From Planctomycetes bacterium MalM25 (lineage in GTDB: Bacteria; Planctomycetota; Planctomycetia; Pirellulales; Lacipirellulaceae): a stretch of 64,000 nucleotides of DNA. The notes below the pieces were generated by a model. That model did no database searches and had not been told where the DNA came from. It saw nothing but the letters and a program-made list of their open reading frames with translations. The DNA is taken from contig CP036424.1 in assembly GCA_007745835.1 (NCBI GenBank), positions 1-64,000 on the forward strand. The letters run 5' to 3'. The position numbers were made by a program, and so were the translations under genes. This document shows positions 1 through 10,555 of the stretch, piece after piece (position 1 is the first letter of the stretch; the number at the start of each line of letters is the position of its first letter).

Positions 1-1224
1 ATGAACGTGCCCGCCGTCCGCCTGGATAACCGTCGCGTCACCCCGCTGCCGTTGCCCGGCGCGCTGGGCCTCGGACGAGCTCAGGCGGGAGCGAACCAAT
101 CCCAGGCGGGAGCGAACGGGGGCCGAGGGAGCCGGAAAACGGCCGGCAGGGCGCTGCCCGCCGAACCGATCTACTACGCGGGCCCAGAGAACACCCTGGT
201 GGCGACCGCCGTGGGGCGCTTGATCGCCGCCGCGCGAGACAAGGGCGCGGGCCAGTTCGCGGGCCCCATGACGCTCATCGGCCCCCCCGGCTCGGGCAAG
301 AGCCTGCTGGCGACCGGAGCCGCCGCCGCCTGGGCCGACACCCACGGCCCCGAACGCGTGATGGCGATCACCGGCGTCGATCTCCGGCGGCAGTACGAGC
401 GGGCCATCTCCGCCGAACGGAACGAACCGGGCCTCGCCGCGGCGATCGCCGACCGTTTGGCCGGGCTGCGGATGCTGGTCATTGAGGACCTCGAAGGCCT
501 CGCCCCCTCGGTCCTATCGGTCGCGCTGCTCAAGGGTCTGCTCGATCAGTACGAGGAATCGGGCGCCCGACTGCTGGTCACCGCCGGCAAGCCGCTCGGC
601 GAGACGGCGGGCCTCGACACGCAAACGGTCAGCCGCCTGGCCGCGGGGATCACGCTCGAAGTCGCCGCCCCGGCCGACGAGGCCCGGCGTGAATTGCTGG
701 TGGCGTCGCTCGAAGCGACCGGCAGCCGGATCGACCCGCCCGCCGCCGACGACCTGGCCGCCTGGCTGCCCGCCGACGCCCGCCTGGTGCTGTCAGTCGC
801 CGAGCAGCTGAAACAGCGCTTTGGCACGCGGGCGTTGATCGACCGCCGCTGCGTGAAGGCGTTCGTCGCCGACGCGACGCACGACGAGGCCTCGCTGCCG
901 CTGTCCGATATCGCCGGCGTGGTGGCGCGCTACTACTCGATGCCCCTGCGTCAGCTCCGCAGCAGCTCGCGCAAGGCGCCGATCGTGTTGGCCCGGGCGG
1001 TGACGATCTACCTCGCCCGCCAACTCACGCCACTCAGCTATGACGAGATTGGTCGCTACCTCGGCGGCCGCGATCACACGACCGTCATGCACAACTACAA
1101 CCGGATCAACAAGCGGATGCCGTCCGATCGCGCGCTCCGCTCGGCGATTGGCGACCTGTTGCGGAAGCTGGGCCGCGCCGGAACGGTCCCCCCGCAGGCG
1201 GACGACGCGGAGGGCTGGGGCTGA
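1..1224 (+). CDS. dnaA: Chromosomal replication initiator DnaA, divergent, lacking a recognisable domain I
   Basis: Initiator ATPase that binds and melts the replication origin. The AAA+ core shows Walker A GPPGSGKS (residues 94-101) and a Walker B-like LVIED (159-163; acidic pair E-D instead of the usual D-D). Domain IV carries the diagnostic GGRDHTTV signature (356-363) that contacts DnaA boxes. At 407 aa it is shorter than typical DnaA (about 450-470 aa): Walker A begins at residue 94, against about 150-170 in well-studied DnaAs. The first 50 residues are low-complexity with a repeated QAGAN, encoded by a 21-base-period direct repeat near bases 82-116, so domain I (self-assembly and helicase loading) seems absent or eroded. 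The start codon is base 1, so an upstream start cannot be excluded. It is followed by the putative origin, dnaN, dciA and gyrB. Confidence 0.93.
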   Translation: MNVPAVRLDNRRVTPLPLPGALGLGRAQAGANQSQAGANGGRGSRKTAGRALPAEPIYYAGPENTLVATAVGRLIAAARDKGAGQFAGPMTLIGPPGSGKSLLATGAAAAWADTHGPERVMAITGVDLRRQYERAISAERNEPGLAAAIADRLAGLRMLVIEDLEGLAPSVLSVALLKGLLDQYEESGARLLVTAGKPLGETAGLDTQTVSRLAAGITLEVAAPADEARRELLVASLEATGSRIDPPAADDLAAWLPADARLVLSVAEQLKQRFGTRALIDRRCVKAFVADATHDEASLPLSDIAGVVARYYSMPLRQLRSSSRKAPIVLARAVTIYLARQLTPLSYDEIGRYLGGRDHTTVMHNYNRINKRMPSDRALRSAIGDLLRKLGRAGTVPPQADDAEGWG

Positions 1225-1563
1225 TGAACGCCGAAGTTCAACCTTCCACACCCGCCTGGATAAGTTGGCGCGCCGTCGTCGTCGGACTGGCGCGCTGTGG
1301 CGCTGGATCGCTCGCTCGGCCAAACCACCCCGTAAGGCTCGACATTCCCCGCCACCGAATGAACCGACGCGCGCCGCTGGCGCGCCGGGTTTTCCCGGGC
1401 CTCGTCGGCCGGGGATTCCCCTTCAAAACAAGGCTCCGCCGCGTGTTGGGAACCGTTTAACGACACCCACCGCCGCCACCTTACTACTACTACCATTCAT
1501 TACTTAAAGAGTTAGGGAAGCTTCCTCGGGGCAAAGCCGTTGTCCCACCGAAGCTCGACGGCC
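1225..1563. other. Putative replication origin / unwinding region between dnaA and dnaN
   Basis: A 339-base gap with no convincing gene. Its left part is GC-rich and contains GGCGCGCC twice (near 1267 and 1379). Its right part (about 1476-1515) is AT-rich for this genome and begins with the trinucleotide run described separately. No canonical DnaA box TTATCCACA was found; the closest match is TTATCCAGG on the minus strand (1255-1263). The same 9-mer also occurs downstream of gyrB near 5811-5819. The dnaA-dnaN gap is a common origin location in bacteria, so an origin here is inferred from position and composition. Confidence 0.45.
1481..1492 (-). promoter_or_regulatory. DnaA-trio-like repeat (candidate origin unwinding element)
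   Basis: The plus strand reads TTACTACTACTA. The complementary strand read 3'-5' is therefore AAT-GAT-GAT-GAT, four consecutive matches to the described DnaA-trio consensus 3'-(G/A)AT-5'. It sits between a GC-rich stretch (CACCCACCGCCGCCACC, about 1464-1480) and AT-rich DNA (CCATTCATTACTTAAAG), the order expected for a bacterial basal unwinding system. The weakness is the lack of a clear DnaA box on the left side. Confidence 0.4.
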
Positions 1564-2688
1564 ATGAAAATCACCTGTGATCGTGAGAAGCTCCTGGCGG
1601 CGTTCCAAGCGGTCGCCGCGGTCGCCCCGGCACGCAGCCCGAAGCCGATCCTCCAGAACGTGAAGCTCGAAGTCACCGACTCGGGCGAGGCGACGCTGTA
1701 CGCCACGGATCTGGAGGTCTCGATCCGCCGCGGCGTCGAGGGCGTCGAGGCGGAGCAGCCGGGGGCCGTGCTGCTGCCGGTTGGTCGTTTCGGGATGATT
1801 CTCCGCGAGTCGTCCGACACGACGTTCCGTGTCGAGACCGACGGCCAGAAGACCCTCGTCCGCGGCGAACGCAGTCGGTTCAACCTGCCGAGCGAGAGCC
1901 CGGCCGAGTTCCCCGCCCCCGCGACGTTCGACGCGGAGGCGTACTACCAGGCGCCAACGCGACTCCTCAAGGAGATGATCCGCCGCACGATCTTCGCGAC
2001 CGACAACGAGTCAAGCCGCTACGCCCTGGGGGGCGTGAAGTTCGAGCTGGCCGAGGACGGCAAGCTGATCGCCGTGGGGACCGACGGACGCCGGCTCGCG
2101 AAGATGGAGGGCCCGCTCGAGAAGGTCGGCGACGCCGCCCCGATCGGTGACGCCACGATCGTGCCGATGCGTTCGCTCCAGCTGATCGACCGCACGCTGG
2201 TCGATGAAGAGGCGCCCACCAAGTTCGCCGTCCGCGCGAACGACGCCACCTTCGCCACGCCCAACGCCACCCTCTCGACACGACTGCTCGAAGGCCGCTA
2301 CCCGAAGTGGCGCGACGTGGTGCCGACCCGGTCCGAGTCGGCGAAGGTCGAACTGACCGTCGGGCCCTTCTTCACCGCGGTCCGGCAGGCGGCGATCGTC
2401 ACGAGCGACGAGTCGCGGGGCGTCGATTTCACGTTCGGCGATGGCAGCCTCGTGCTCGACGGCGCTGGCCCCGAGGTGGGCGAGTCGCACATCGAACTGC
2501 CGATCGGCTACTCGGGCGACAAGATCGAGATCACGCTCGACCCGCGGTTCCTGATCGACTTCCTTAAGACGCTCGACGCCGAGCAGTCGTTCACGATGGA
2601 CCTGGTCGATAGCGATTCGGCCGCGGTCGCCCTGACCGACGACGGTTACACGTACGTCCTGATGCCGCTGGCGCGGGATCGTTCCTAA
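1564..2688 (+). CDS. dnaN: DNA polymerase III sliding clamp, beta subunit
   Basis: Ring-shaped processivity clamp for DNA polymerase III, tethering polymerase and many partners to DNA. The protein (374 aa from this start) has the usual length and the canonical N-terminus MKITCDREKLLAAFQ. It continues through three repeats of the clamp fold and ends in YTYVLMPLARDRS, matching the typical Y-x-Y-x-x-M-P-x-R tail. An in-frame TTG at 1540 would add eight residues, but the ATG at 1564 gives the conserved start. It lies downstream of dnaA and the putative origin and is followed after 7 bases by the DUF721 gene, so the two are probably co-transcribed. Confidence 0.95.
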   Translation: MKITCDREKLLAAFQAVAAVAPARSPKPILQNVKLEVTDSGEATLYATDLEVSIRRGVEGVEAEQPGAVLLPVGRFGMILRESSDTTFRVETDGQKTLVRGERSRFNLPSESPAEFPAPATFDAEAYYQAPTRLLKEMIRRTIFATDNESSRYALGGVKFELAEDGKLIAVGTDGRRLAKMEGPLEKVGDAAPIGDATIVPMRSLQLIDRTLVDEEAPTKFAVRANDATFATPNATLSTRLLEGRYPKWRDVVPTRSESAKVELTVGPFFTAVRQAAIVTSDESRGVDFTFGDGSLVLDGAGPEVGESHIELPIGYSGDKIEITLDPRFLIDFLKTLDAEQSFTMDLVDSDSAAVALTDDGYTYVLMPLARDRS

Positions 2689-2695
2689 GCCCACG

Positions 2696-3085
2696 ATGAC
2701 CGACGCCCACACCACCGAGAAGCTGGCCGACCTGGTCGCCCGTTCCGAGAAGGAGCGGAAGCGTTTCCACGCGCGGCGGCCGAAGGGGATCGCTTCGGTG
2801 CTCGCCTCGGTGATGGCCAAGCGGGGTTACGCGGCGTCGCGGGCGGCCGACGAGATGAACGCCGCTTGGCGTGAGGTCGCGGAGGACGTCTTGGGCGACC
2901 CCGCCCTCAGCGGCCAGACCGCTGTGGGACGGCTTTCCCGCGGGCGGCTTGAGGTGACGGTCGCGAACCACGTGGTGATGCAAGAGATCAACTTCCACCG
3001 ACCCCGGCTGCTCGAAGCGATGCAGCAGTCCCGCCCCGAAGCCCGGATCACCGCGATCCGCTTCAAGGTGGGACGGGTTCGGTAG
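2696..3085 (+). CDS. dciA: DUF721 / DciA-family protein (probable replicative helicase loader)
   Basis: A 129-aa protein with the DUF721 pattern: an N-terminal helical segment with 'ASVMAKRGYA', then WREVAEDVLGD, and a strand-rich part ending in LEVTVANHVVMQEINF, close to the DciA consensus L-x-V-x-V-x-x-s-x-x-x-x-E-L. DciA proteins interact with DnaB and act as the ancestral bacterial helicase loader in species without DnaC/DnaI. Its position between dnaN and gyrB is classic for this family. Co-residence with a DnaA that lacks an obvious domain I makes a helicase-loading role especially plausible here. The family call is from motifs and synteny; function is inferred from characterised relatives. 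Confidence 0.8.
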   Translation: MTDAHTTEKLADLVARSEKERKRFHARRPKGIASVLASVMAKRGYAASRAADEMNAAWREVAEDVLGDPALSGQTAVGRLSRGRLEVTVANHVVMQEINFHRPRLLEAMQQSRPEARITAIRFKVGRVR

Positions 3086-3136
3086 GCGAATAGCGACAAC
3101 GATAGGCCAGCCAACCGGCTAACCAATAAAGAGAAC

Positions 3137-5641
<2,505 letters not shown>

Positions 5642-5839
5642 CGTTTTCCGAGCTTAGCCCCGCGATTCTCCCGTCACGCCCTTTAGCCGCGCACTTTGCT
5701 TGCGTCTGAATTGGCGGGCAGATACAACAATCGGTGGGCAGGAGTTGGAGTCGGGTCTTATCGACTCATCGATGTGTATCGACCAACGGTCGCGCAGCTG
5801 CGCGAGCGCCCTGGATAAATAGGGGCGGTTGGATCGAGG

Positions 5840-6556
5840 ATGCGAAAGATGCCTGAGGGACTACCCTCAAGTACGGAGCGGGCAGCCGCTCCTCCGTTGG
5901 AAGAAGTGGTTGAGGAGGCCTACCACCGTGTGGCGGAGGTCGTCGCCGAGGGCCGTGATCGTTTCGATTCGCTCGATTTGATCGAAGACTGCGTGAGCAT
6001 CAAGAACCCAGCCGGGGTTGTTGTCCACTGCAACACGGCTCACCGGCGAGCACTCTCGCCGCAAGAGTCCCCGCTCGGCCGGACGGCCCACGCCTACCTC
6101 GATCCGTCATTCGCCCACCGTATCGAGGCGATCGAGCGCCTCATCGGCGACGATTGTCCCTTCTTGGAATGCGAGCACAGCGGGCGTGCCCCCGACGGCG
6201 CGTACGTCCGCATCCACTCGCGCAAGCGGAGCCTGCGCGAGCTGGGCAACTCGGGGCTCTCGGTCCTGTCGGTGATGCGGATCATCGATCGCGACGAGAG
6301 CATTCCCAAGCGACTCGACCTGGCCGCCTTGTGCAACAAGTACCGCGAGCTCTCCCAACGCGACCAGGAGATCTGCCGTCTCACCGCGTCGGGCGCCAGC
6401 AGCCGCGAACTTGGCGAGCTCATGGACCTGACAACGCGCGGCGTTGAGCTCCGCAAGCAGAAGGCGTTCGCTCATCTCGGCGTTGCGAAGGCGGTCGATC
6501 TCGCGCGGCTGTTGGTCCGGCTGCAAGACGGCGGCTACCTCGACCTCGGGCTGTAG
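5840..6556 (+). CDS. PAS-like sensor with C-terminal LuxR-type helix-turn-helix
   Basis: A 238-aa probable transcription regulator. Residues about 35-145 resemble a PAS sensor domain ('LDLIEDCVSIKNPAGVVVHCN' region). The C-terminus from about residue 168 is a LuxR/GerE-type helix-turn-helix: LSQRDQEICRLTASGASSRE, then VELRKQKAFAHLGV. No receiver domain or aspartate phosphosite is evident, so it is not a classical response regulator; the PAS domain probably senses a ligand or partner. It stands alone, 198 bases after gyrB, and converges on the DUF1501 gene. A second ATG at 5849 is possible. Target genes cannot be read from the sequence. Confidence 0.75.
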   Translation: MRKMPEGLPSSTERAAAPPLEEVVEEAYHRVAEVVAEGRDRFDSLDLIEDCVSIKNPAGVVVHCNTAHRRALSPQESPLGRTAHAYLDPSFAHRIEAIERLIGDDCPFLECEHSGRAPDGAYVRIHSRKRSLRELGNSGLSVLSVMRIIDRDESIPKRLDLAALCNKYRELSQRDQEICRLTASGASSRELGELMDLTTRGVELRKQKAFAHLGVAKAVDLARLLVRLQDGGYLDLGL

Positions 6557-6613
6557 CGCGGTTTGACGCTCGCGAGACGCCGGGGCTCTTGTGGCTTCGC
6601 CGATCGCAACGCG

Positions 6614-7927
6614 CTAGCCCAGCAGCTCGGGGATCAGGGCGCCCTTGTCCATCAGTTTGATGGGTCGGCCGGTGCTGGTCAGGTTCTCGTGCTCCGCGTC
6701 GATGCCCAGTGTGTGGTAGATCGACTGGAACAGGTCCTCCGGCGTGATGGGGCGATCGATCACCGCGGCGCCTCGCTCGTCGGTTTCGCCGATCACCTGA
6801 CCGCCCCGCACGCCGCAACCGGCGAGCCAGGCGCTAAACGCCTTGGGGAAGTGGTCTCGCCCGCCGCGGGCGTTGATCTTGGGCGTGCGTCCGAACTCGC
6901 CCATCCAGATGACCAGGGTCGAGTCGAGCAGGCCGCGGTCTTTGAGGTCGGCCAGCAGTCGCGCCGCGGGGCGATCGAACTGGGCTGTGAGATCCTTGGT
7001 GCGGCTGTGAACGTCATCGTGCGTGTCCCAACCGTTGAGGGTCACCTCAACGAACGTGACGCCGGACTCTAAGAGCCGCCGCGCGAGCAGGCAGCCGCTG
7101 GCGAACTTGCCCTCGCCGTACGAATCCCGCATCGCCTGGCTCTCTTGCTCCAGGTCGAAAGCGGTCATGTCCTCGGAGAGGATCATCTGGCTGGCCGACT
7201 CGACCAGCTTGCGATGGTCGGCCACCACGTCGGTCCCCTCGGCGGCGGCGAAGTCGCTCTGGAGCCGGTCCAGCAAGCGGAGCCGGCGCTGGTAGCGTGC
7301 GACCGAGCTGGCCGGCTTCGCGTTGCGTGGCGGTTGGGTCGGGTCGTCCAGTGACAGCGGATCGAAGTCGACCCCCAGCATGCCGCCGCCGCCCCCGTTC
7401 GGGTTGCGGCCGATGCGGACGAAGCTCGGCAGGTCGCGTGCGGCGTCGAGCGCTTGTTCCGAGGCCATCCGCTCGGCGACGTTCGCGCCCAGCGTGGGCA
7501 GGTTGGCGCCCCCCATCGGCAAGTAGCCGTGGTGCATCAGGTACTGCGCGCGGGGGTGGCTCCCCTCCTTGCCGGTCAGCGAGCGGATCACGGCCAGGTC
7601 GCCCATCGCCGCAGCGAGTTCGGGCAGGTTCTCCGAGAGGTGAATGCCCGGCACGGCGGTCGGGATCGAGCCCGCTTCGCCGGCGGAGCGGCTCCCCGGT
7701 TTGGGGTCGAGGGTCTCGAACTGGCTCGGCCCGCCCTGCATCCAGAGCAGCACGCAGCGCTTGCCCTGTTGGCGGAGCGTCTCGGCGGCGAGACCGACCC
7801 GGTCGCTCCAGCCGATCATCGCCCCCGCGGCGGCGGCCGCGCCGGTGGTGCGGAGGAACTCCCGGCGAGAGGCGATGCCTCCCCGCCGAGCGAGGCCGAT
7901 TTCGGTCACGCGGCGCCAAGCGTTCAT
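6614..7927 (-). CDS. DUF1501 protein with Tat signal (exported sulfatase-fold protein)
   Basis: A 437-aa member of the DUF1501 family, abundant in Planctomycetes and related to the alkaline phosphatase/sulfatase fold. The N-terminus has a twin-arginine export signal: ASRREFLRTTGAAAAAGAMI. Core motifs include LWMQGGPSQFETLDPKPG and, near the C-terminus, WMGEFGRTPKIN and GGRDHFPKAFS, typical of the family. The start was placed at the ATG at 7927 because it puts the twin arginines near the N-terminus; an upstream extension would reach into the preceding gene. It lies 32 bases downstream of the DUF1549/DUF1553 gene, its usual operon partner. The biochemical role of the pair is unknown. Confidence 0.9.
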   Translation of the reverse strand: MNAWRRVTEIGLARRGGIASRREFLRTTGAAAAAGAMIGWSDRVGLAAETLRQQGKRCVLLWMQGGPSQFETLDPKPGSRSAGEAGSIPTAVPGIHLSENLPELAAAMGDLAVIRSLTGKEGSHPRAQYLMHHGYLPMGGANLPTLGANVAERMASEQALDAARDLPSFVRIGRNPNGGGGGMLGVDFDPLSLDDPTQPPRNAKPASSVARYQRRLRLLDRLQSDFAAAEGTDVVADHRKLVESASQMILSEDMTAFDLEQESQAMRDSYGEGKFASGCLLARRLLESGVTFVEVTLNGWDTHDDVHSRTKDLTAQFDRPAARLLADLKDRGLLDSTLVIWMGEFGRTPKINARGGRDHFPKAFSAWLAGCGVRGGQVIGETDERGAAVIDRPITPEDLFQSIYHTLGIDAEHENLTSTGRPIKLMDKGALIPELLG

Positions 7928-7959
7928 GGGTTCGACTCCTAAAGGGATGGCGGCGTGTC

Positions 7960-9588
7960 TCAACGCCGGTGCGAGAACTCGGCCGAATTGATCAACGCCC
8001 ACAACAGGTCTTCCATCGCGGCGCCCCGCCAGATCGCGTCCTCGGTGTACTCGTTGACGGTCGCCAGCTCGGCGTCGGAAGGCTCGCGCGAGAGGGTGCG
8101 CAGGTAGAGCTCTCGGACGGTCGCCTCGGTGTCGCGGCCGTTCCGCCTCATCGTGCGGTCGAGCATCGTCGTCGGCAGAGCCCGGACCGCCTGGTTGAGT
8201 TGCGGCGTGTTCATCCGGGCAAGCGCCTGGGGGATGGTCGCTTGCACGGTGGCGCGGGGCTCGCTCGGGTCGAACCCGAACGCCTGCGTGAACAGCAGAC
8301 GCGGGGTGACGATCCCGTAACCGCGTTGCCGGCCGCCCGCGCCGACTCCGCGGAGGCGTTTCTCGTCCACATCGATCGCGGCGAGCAACGCGTCGAACAT
8401 CTGATCGCCCCGCAACGGCTGCACCACCGTGGCGGTGAACGGCTTCTCGTCCGGTGTGCGCCGGGGGCGGCTCTGACGGGCGTAAGCTTCAGTCGAGAGG
8501 ATCGTCCGATGCAGCCAGCGGAGGTCGTAGCCCGAATCGGCGAACGCCTCGGCGAGCCGCGCGACGGCGGCCGGCGCGACCGGCTCGCGTTCCGGGCCGA
8601 GGTCGTCGACCGGCTCGTAGAAGCCCTCGCCGACCAGCTCGGACCAGGTGCGGTTCACCAGCGCGATCGCGAACCAATCGGACGAAGTGAGGTCCTCGGC
8701 GAGCGCCTGGCGCCGCGCCTTGTCGCGCGTGCCGGCGTTCATCTCGAGGCTGGTGAGGAAGAACCGCGGCTCGATCCGTTCGCCCACCTCCTCGGGGTTC
8801 TCGAGGTCCCGCATGTAGTGCTCGGGGCGGCCGCGACGGTGGAGGTTGGCGCCCTTGCGGAAGCGCGGGAAGTCGGGCCGGTCGGCGATGTTCACCTGCA
8901 AGTCGATCGGTCGCTCGTCCCGCATCGGCCGCACGCCGACACGCGGAAAGAACGCCGCCAACTCGTGGAATTGCTCGCGCTTCCAATCGTCCCACGGGTG
9001 GTCGTGGCACTGCGCGCACTGGATCTGCACGCCGAGGAAGACACGCGACACCTCGGCGGCGATCTCCTCGGTGCGGCCCTCTTGGGCGACCAGGATCGCC
9101 GTCGCGCCGTTCGTGCGGGCCGTGCCGCGGGCCGTGATGAACCGACGGGCGATCGCGTCCCATGCTTCGCCCGCGTTGATCCAGCCGGCCAGGTCTCGCA
9201 CGAGCGAGTCGCTCACCGCCAGCGCTCGGTCCTCGAGCCGGCGGCTGAGGATCACGTCGCGCCAGTACCGCGCCTGGGTGACGCCGTACTCGGGGCGTTG
9301 CAGCAGGTCGTTGACCAACCGACGCCTCTTGTTGGGCGATTCGTCGGTGAGGAACTCGCGGACTTCTTCGGGCGAAGGGATCACGCCCACCAGGTCGAGG
9401 TGCGCCCGGCGGAGGAAGATCGCGTCGTCGATCGGCGGGGCGAGCTCGCCCGGGCTGAGGTCCAGGTCCTCAGCGATCAGGCGATCGACTTGCCGAGCGA
9501 CCGCCTGCGGTTTGGGCCCTTCAGCCCAGGCGGACGGGGCAGTCAGAACCGTCGCGATCGCGAAAACCAAATGTGCGGAGAGTCGCAT
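7960..9588 (-). CDS. PSCyt2 (DUF1549) - PSD1 (DUF1553) protein, secreted, with CXXCH motif
   Basis: A 542-aa exported protein with a Sec-type signal peptide (LVFAIATVLTAPSAWA). The DUF1549 (planctomycete cytochrome-associated) domain carries ILRRAHLDLVGVIPSP-like sequence (here IFLRRAHLDLVGVIPSP) and a CAQCH motif near residue 190, followed by HPWDDWKREQF. CAQCH fits the CXXCH heme-c attachment pattern, so covalent heme is possible. The C-terminal half has the DUF1553 signature (LAEDLTSSDWFAIALVNRTW, then LRWLHRTILSTEAYARQS). It is the first gene of a two-gene operon with DUF1501. The family is expanded in this phylum, but the function is not established. Confidence 0.9.
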   Translation of the reverse strand: MRLSAHLVFAIATVLTAPSAWAEGPKPQAVARQVDRLIAEDLDLSPGELAPPIDDAIFLRRAHLDLVGVIPSPEEVREFLTDESPNKRRRLVNDLLQRPEYGVTQARYWRDVILSRRLEDRALAVSDSLVRDLAGWINAGEAWDAIARRFITARGTARTNGATAILVAQEGRTEEIAAEVSRVFLGVQIQCAQCHDHPWDDWKREQFHELAAFFPRVGVRPMRDERPIDLQVNIADRPDFPRFRKGANLHRRGRPEHYMRDLENPEEVGERIEPRFFLTSLEMNAGTRDKARRQALAEDLTSSDWFAIALVNRTWSELVGEGFYEPVDDLGPEREPVAPAAVARLAEAFADSGYDLRWLHRTILSTEAYARQSRPRRTPDEKPFTATVVQPLRGDQMFDALLAAIDVDEKRLRGVGAGGRQRGYGIVTPRLLFTQAFGFDPSEPRATVQATIPQALARMNTPQLNQAVRALPTTMLDRTMRRNGRDTEATVRELYLRTLSREPSDAELATVNEYTEDAIWRGAAMEDLLWALINSAEFSHRR

Positions 9589-9690
9589 GCCGGCGCCCCT
9601 CGGGAGGAGGAAAGGACCCTTCCGCGAAGAAGCGGCCGCTACCGAGAGTTTAACCCGCGCCCCGGGGGGCGGTTCCGCAGGAATCCCGCA

Positions 9691-10407
9691 TCAGCGGCAG
9701 CGGGTACGCCAATCGAGCTCGCCGGGCAGCTCGCCCGCAGCGAATTCGAGGTGCACCACCCGCCGATGAGCCGGCTCAATCGCCGGACCCGAGGCGTGCA
9801 GCAACAGAGGCCTCATCGCGACCACGCCCCCCCGGCCGACCAGGCAGGTCCGTTCTTCGAACTGCTCCTTACACCGGTCGAGTTCCTCGCGTGGCCAAGC
9901 CTGCCGGTGCGAACCTGCGAGCACTCGCAAGGGCCCGTTGTCGGCGCCGCAATCGTCCAGGTGGACGCGGATTGCGAGCATGCGTTGGAGGATTTCAGCG
10001 GGGGGACGCACCTGCTGCACGCCGGCCTTGTCGGCCCACGCCGTGAAACCGGGAGTCTCGACACGCTCTCGCACAGCGATGACGCTGTCTTGGTGCCACC
10101 GTAATTTCCAGTTGGCGTCGGGGACTTTGTCGAAGAAGGTCGCTCGCACCGCGAAGCTGTCCTCGCCGAGGACCGGCTCGACCAACCCGCGGATCGCTGC
10201 TGCGCAAGCAAGCTCGGCGACCGGCTCGCACTCCTCGATCAGGTTGCGGATGCCGTAGACGTTGGTCTTTCGCCGCACCGCATCGGACTGAGGCAGCGCC
10301 GCGATCGCCTGGGCTAGGTCCTCGACGGCCGCTTCGGAAACGGCGTGCTCGACAATCGCGTAGCCGTCTCGGGCGATCTGCTCGGGGTAGTCCGTTAGGT
10401 CAGGCAT
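9691..10407 (-). CDS. Phytanoyl-CoA dioxygenase (PhyH) family Fe(II)/2-oxoglutarate oxygenase
   Basis: A 238-aa protein with the facial triad of non-heme iron oxygenases: H105 and D107 in RWHQDSV, and H204 in LLLHASG. An arginine eleven or twelve residues later (RRVVHLEFA) is suitable for binding 2-oxoglutarate. The N-terminus (DGYAIVEHAVSEAAVEDLAQ) matches the usual PhyH opening. These enzymes hydroxylate diverse small molecules; the substrate cannot be inferred. It ends 102 bases before the start of the DUF1549 gene on the same strand and begins just downstream of the rpsI terminator, so it is probably transcribed independently of rpsI. Confidence 0.85.
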   Translation of the reverse strand: MPDLTDYPEQIARDGYAIVEHAVSEAAVEDLAQAIAALPQSDAVRRKTNVYGIRNLIEECEPVAELACAAAIRGLVEPVLGEDSFAVRATFFDKVPDANWKLRWHQDSVIAVRERVETPGFTAWADKAGVQQVRPPAEILQRMLAIRVHLDDCGADNGPLRVLAGSHRQAWPREELDRCKEQFEERTCLVGRGGVVAMRPLLLHASGPAIEPAHRRVVHLEFAAGELPGELDWRTRCR

Positions 10408-10431
10408 GCTGATGGTCTAACCGACGGGCAC

Positions 10432-10463
10432 AAAAAAACCCACCGGGCCGGGGCCCGATGGGT
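10432..10463 (-). terminator. Rho-independent terminator downstream of rpsI
   Basis: On the minus strand a 12-base stem (ACCCATCGGGCC with its partner, one G-U pair; plus-strand arms 10438-10449 and 10452-10463) is followed by seven T (A-run at 10432-10438). This is the textbook form and sits about 90 bases after the rpsI stop. Confidence 0.85.
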
Positions 10464-10486
10464 TCGATGTTCGTGCGTGGCGAGGC

Positions 10487-10530
10487 GTTGGCCCAACGTA
10501 AAGACGAGGTGTTGGCCCAACGTAAAGACG
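10487..10530. repeat. Two 20-base direct repeats between rpsI and its terminator
   Basis: GTTGGCCCAACGTAAAGACG occurs perfectly at 10487-10506 and 10511-10530 (24-base period). Each copy begins with a small near-palindrome GTTGGcCCAAC. Located in the transcribed 3' untranslated region of the rplM-rpsI transcript; role unknown. Confidence 0.8.
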
Positions 10531-10555
10531 GAGCCAACCCAAGACCGCTGGCGAA

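Noticed and set aside
15-120. Direct repeat in dnaA as part of an origin iteron set
   Set aside because: Only two copies, in-frame and coding (QAGAN); more simply a low-complexity linker.
1224-1460. Small frame starting in TGATG at the end of dnaA (78 codons)
   Set aside because: The overlap looks like coupling, but the translation is Arg-rich without a family and the region fits the origin better; it is not similar to RnpA or RpmH.
7297-10104. A 935-codon plus-strand open frame opposite the DUF1501/DUF1549 genes
   Set aside because: Arg/Pro/Gly-rich translation without domains; it is antisense to two genes with clear motifs and is a product of high GC at third positions.
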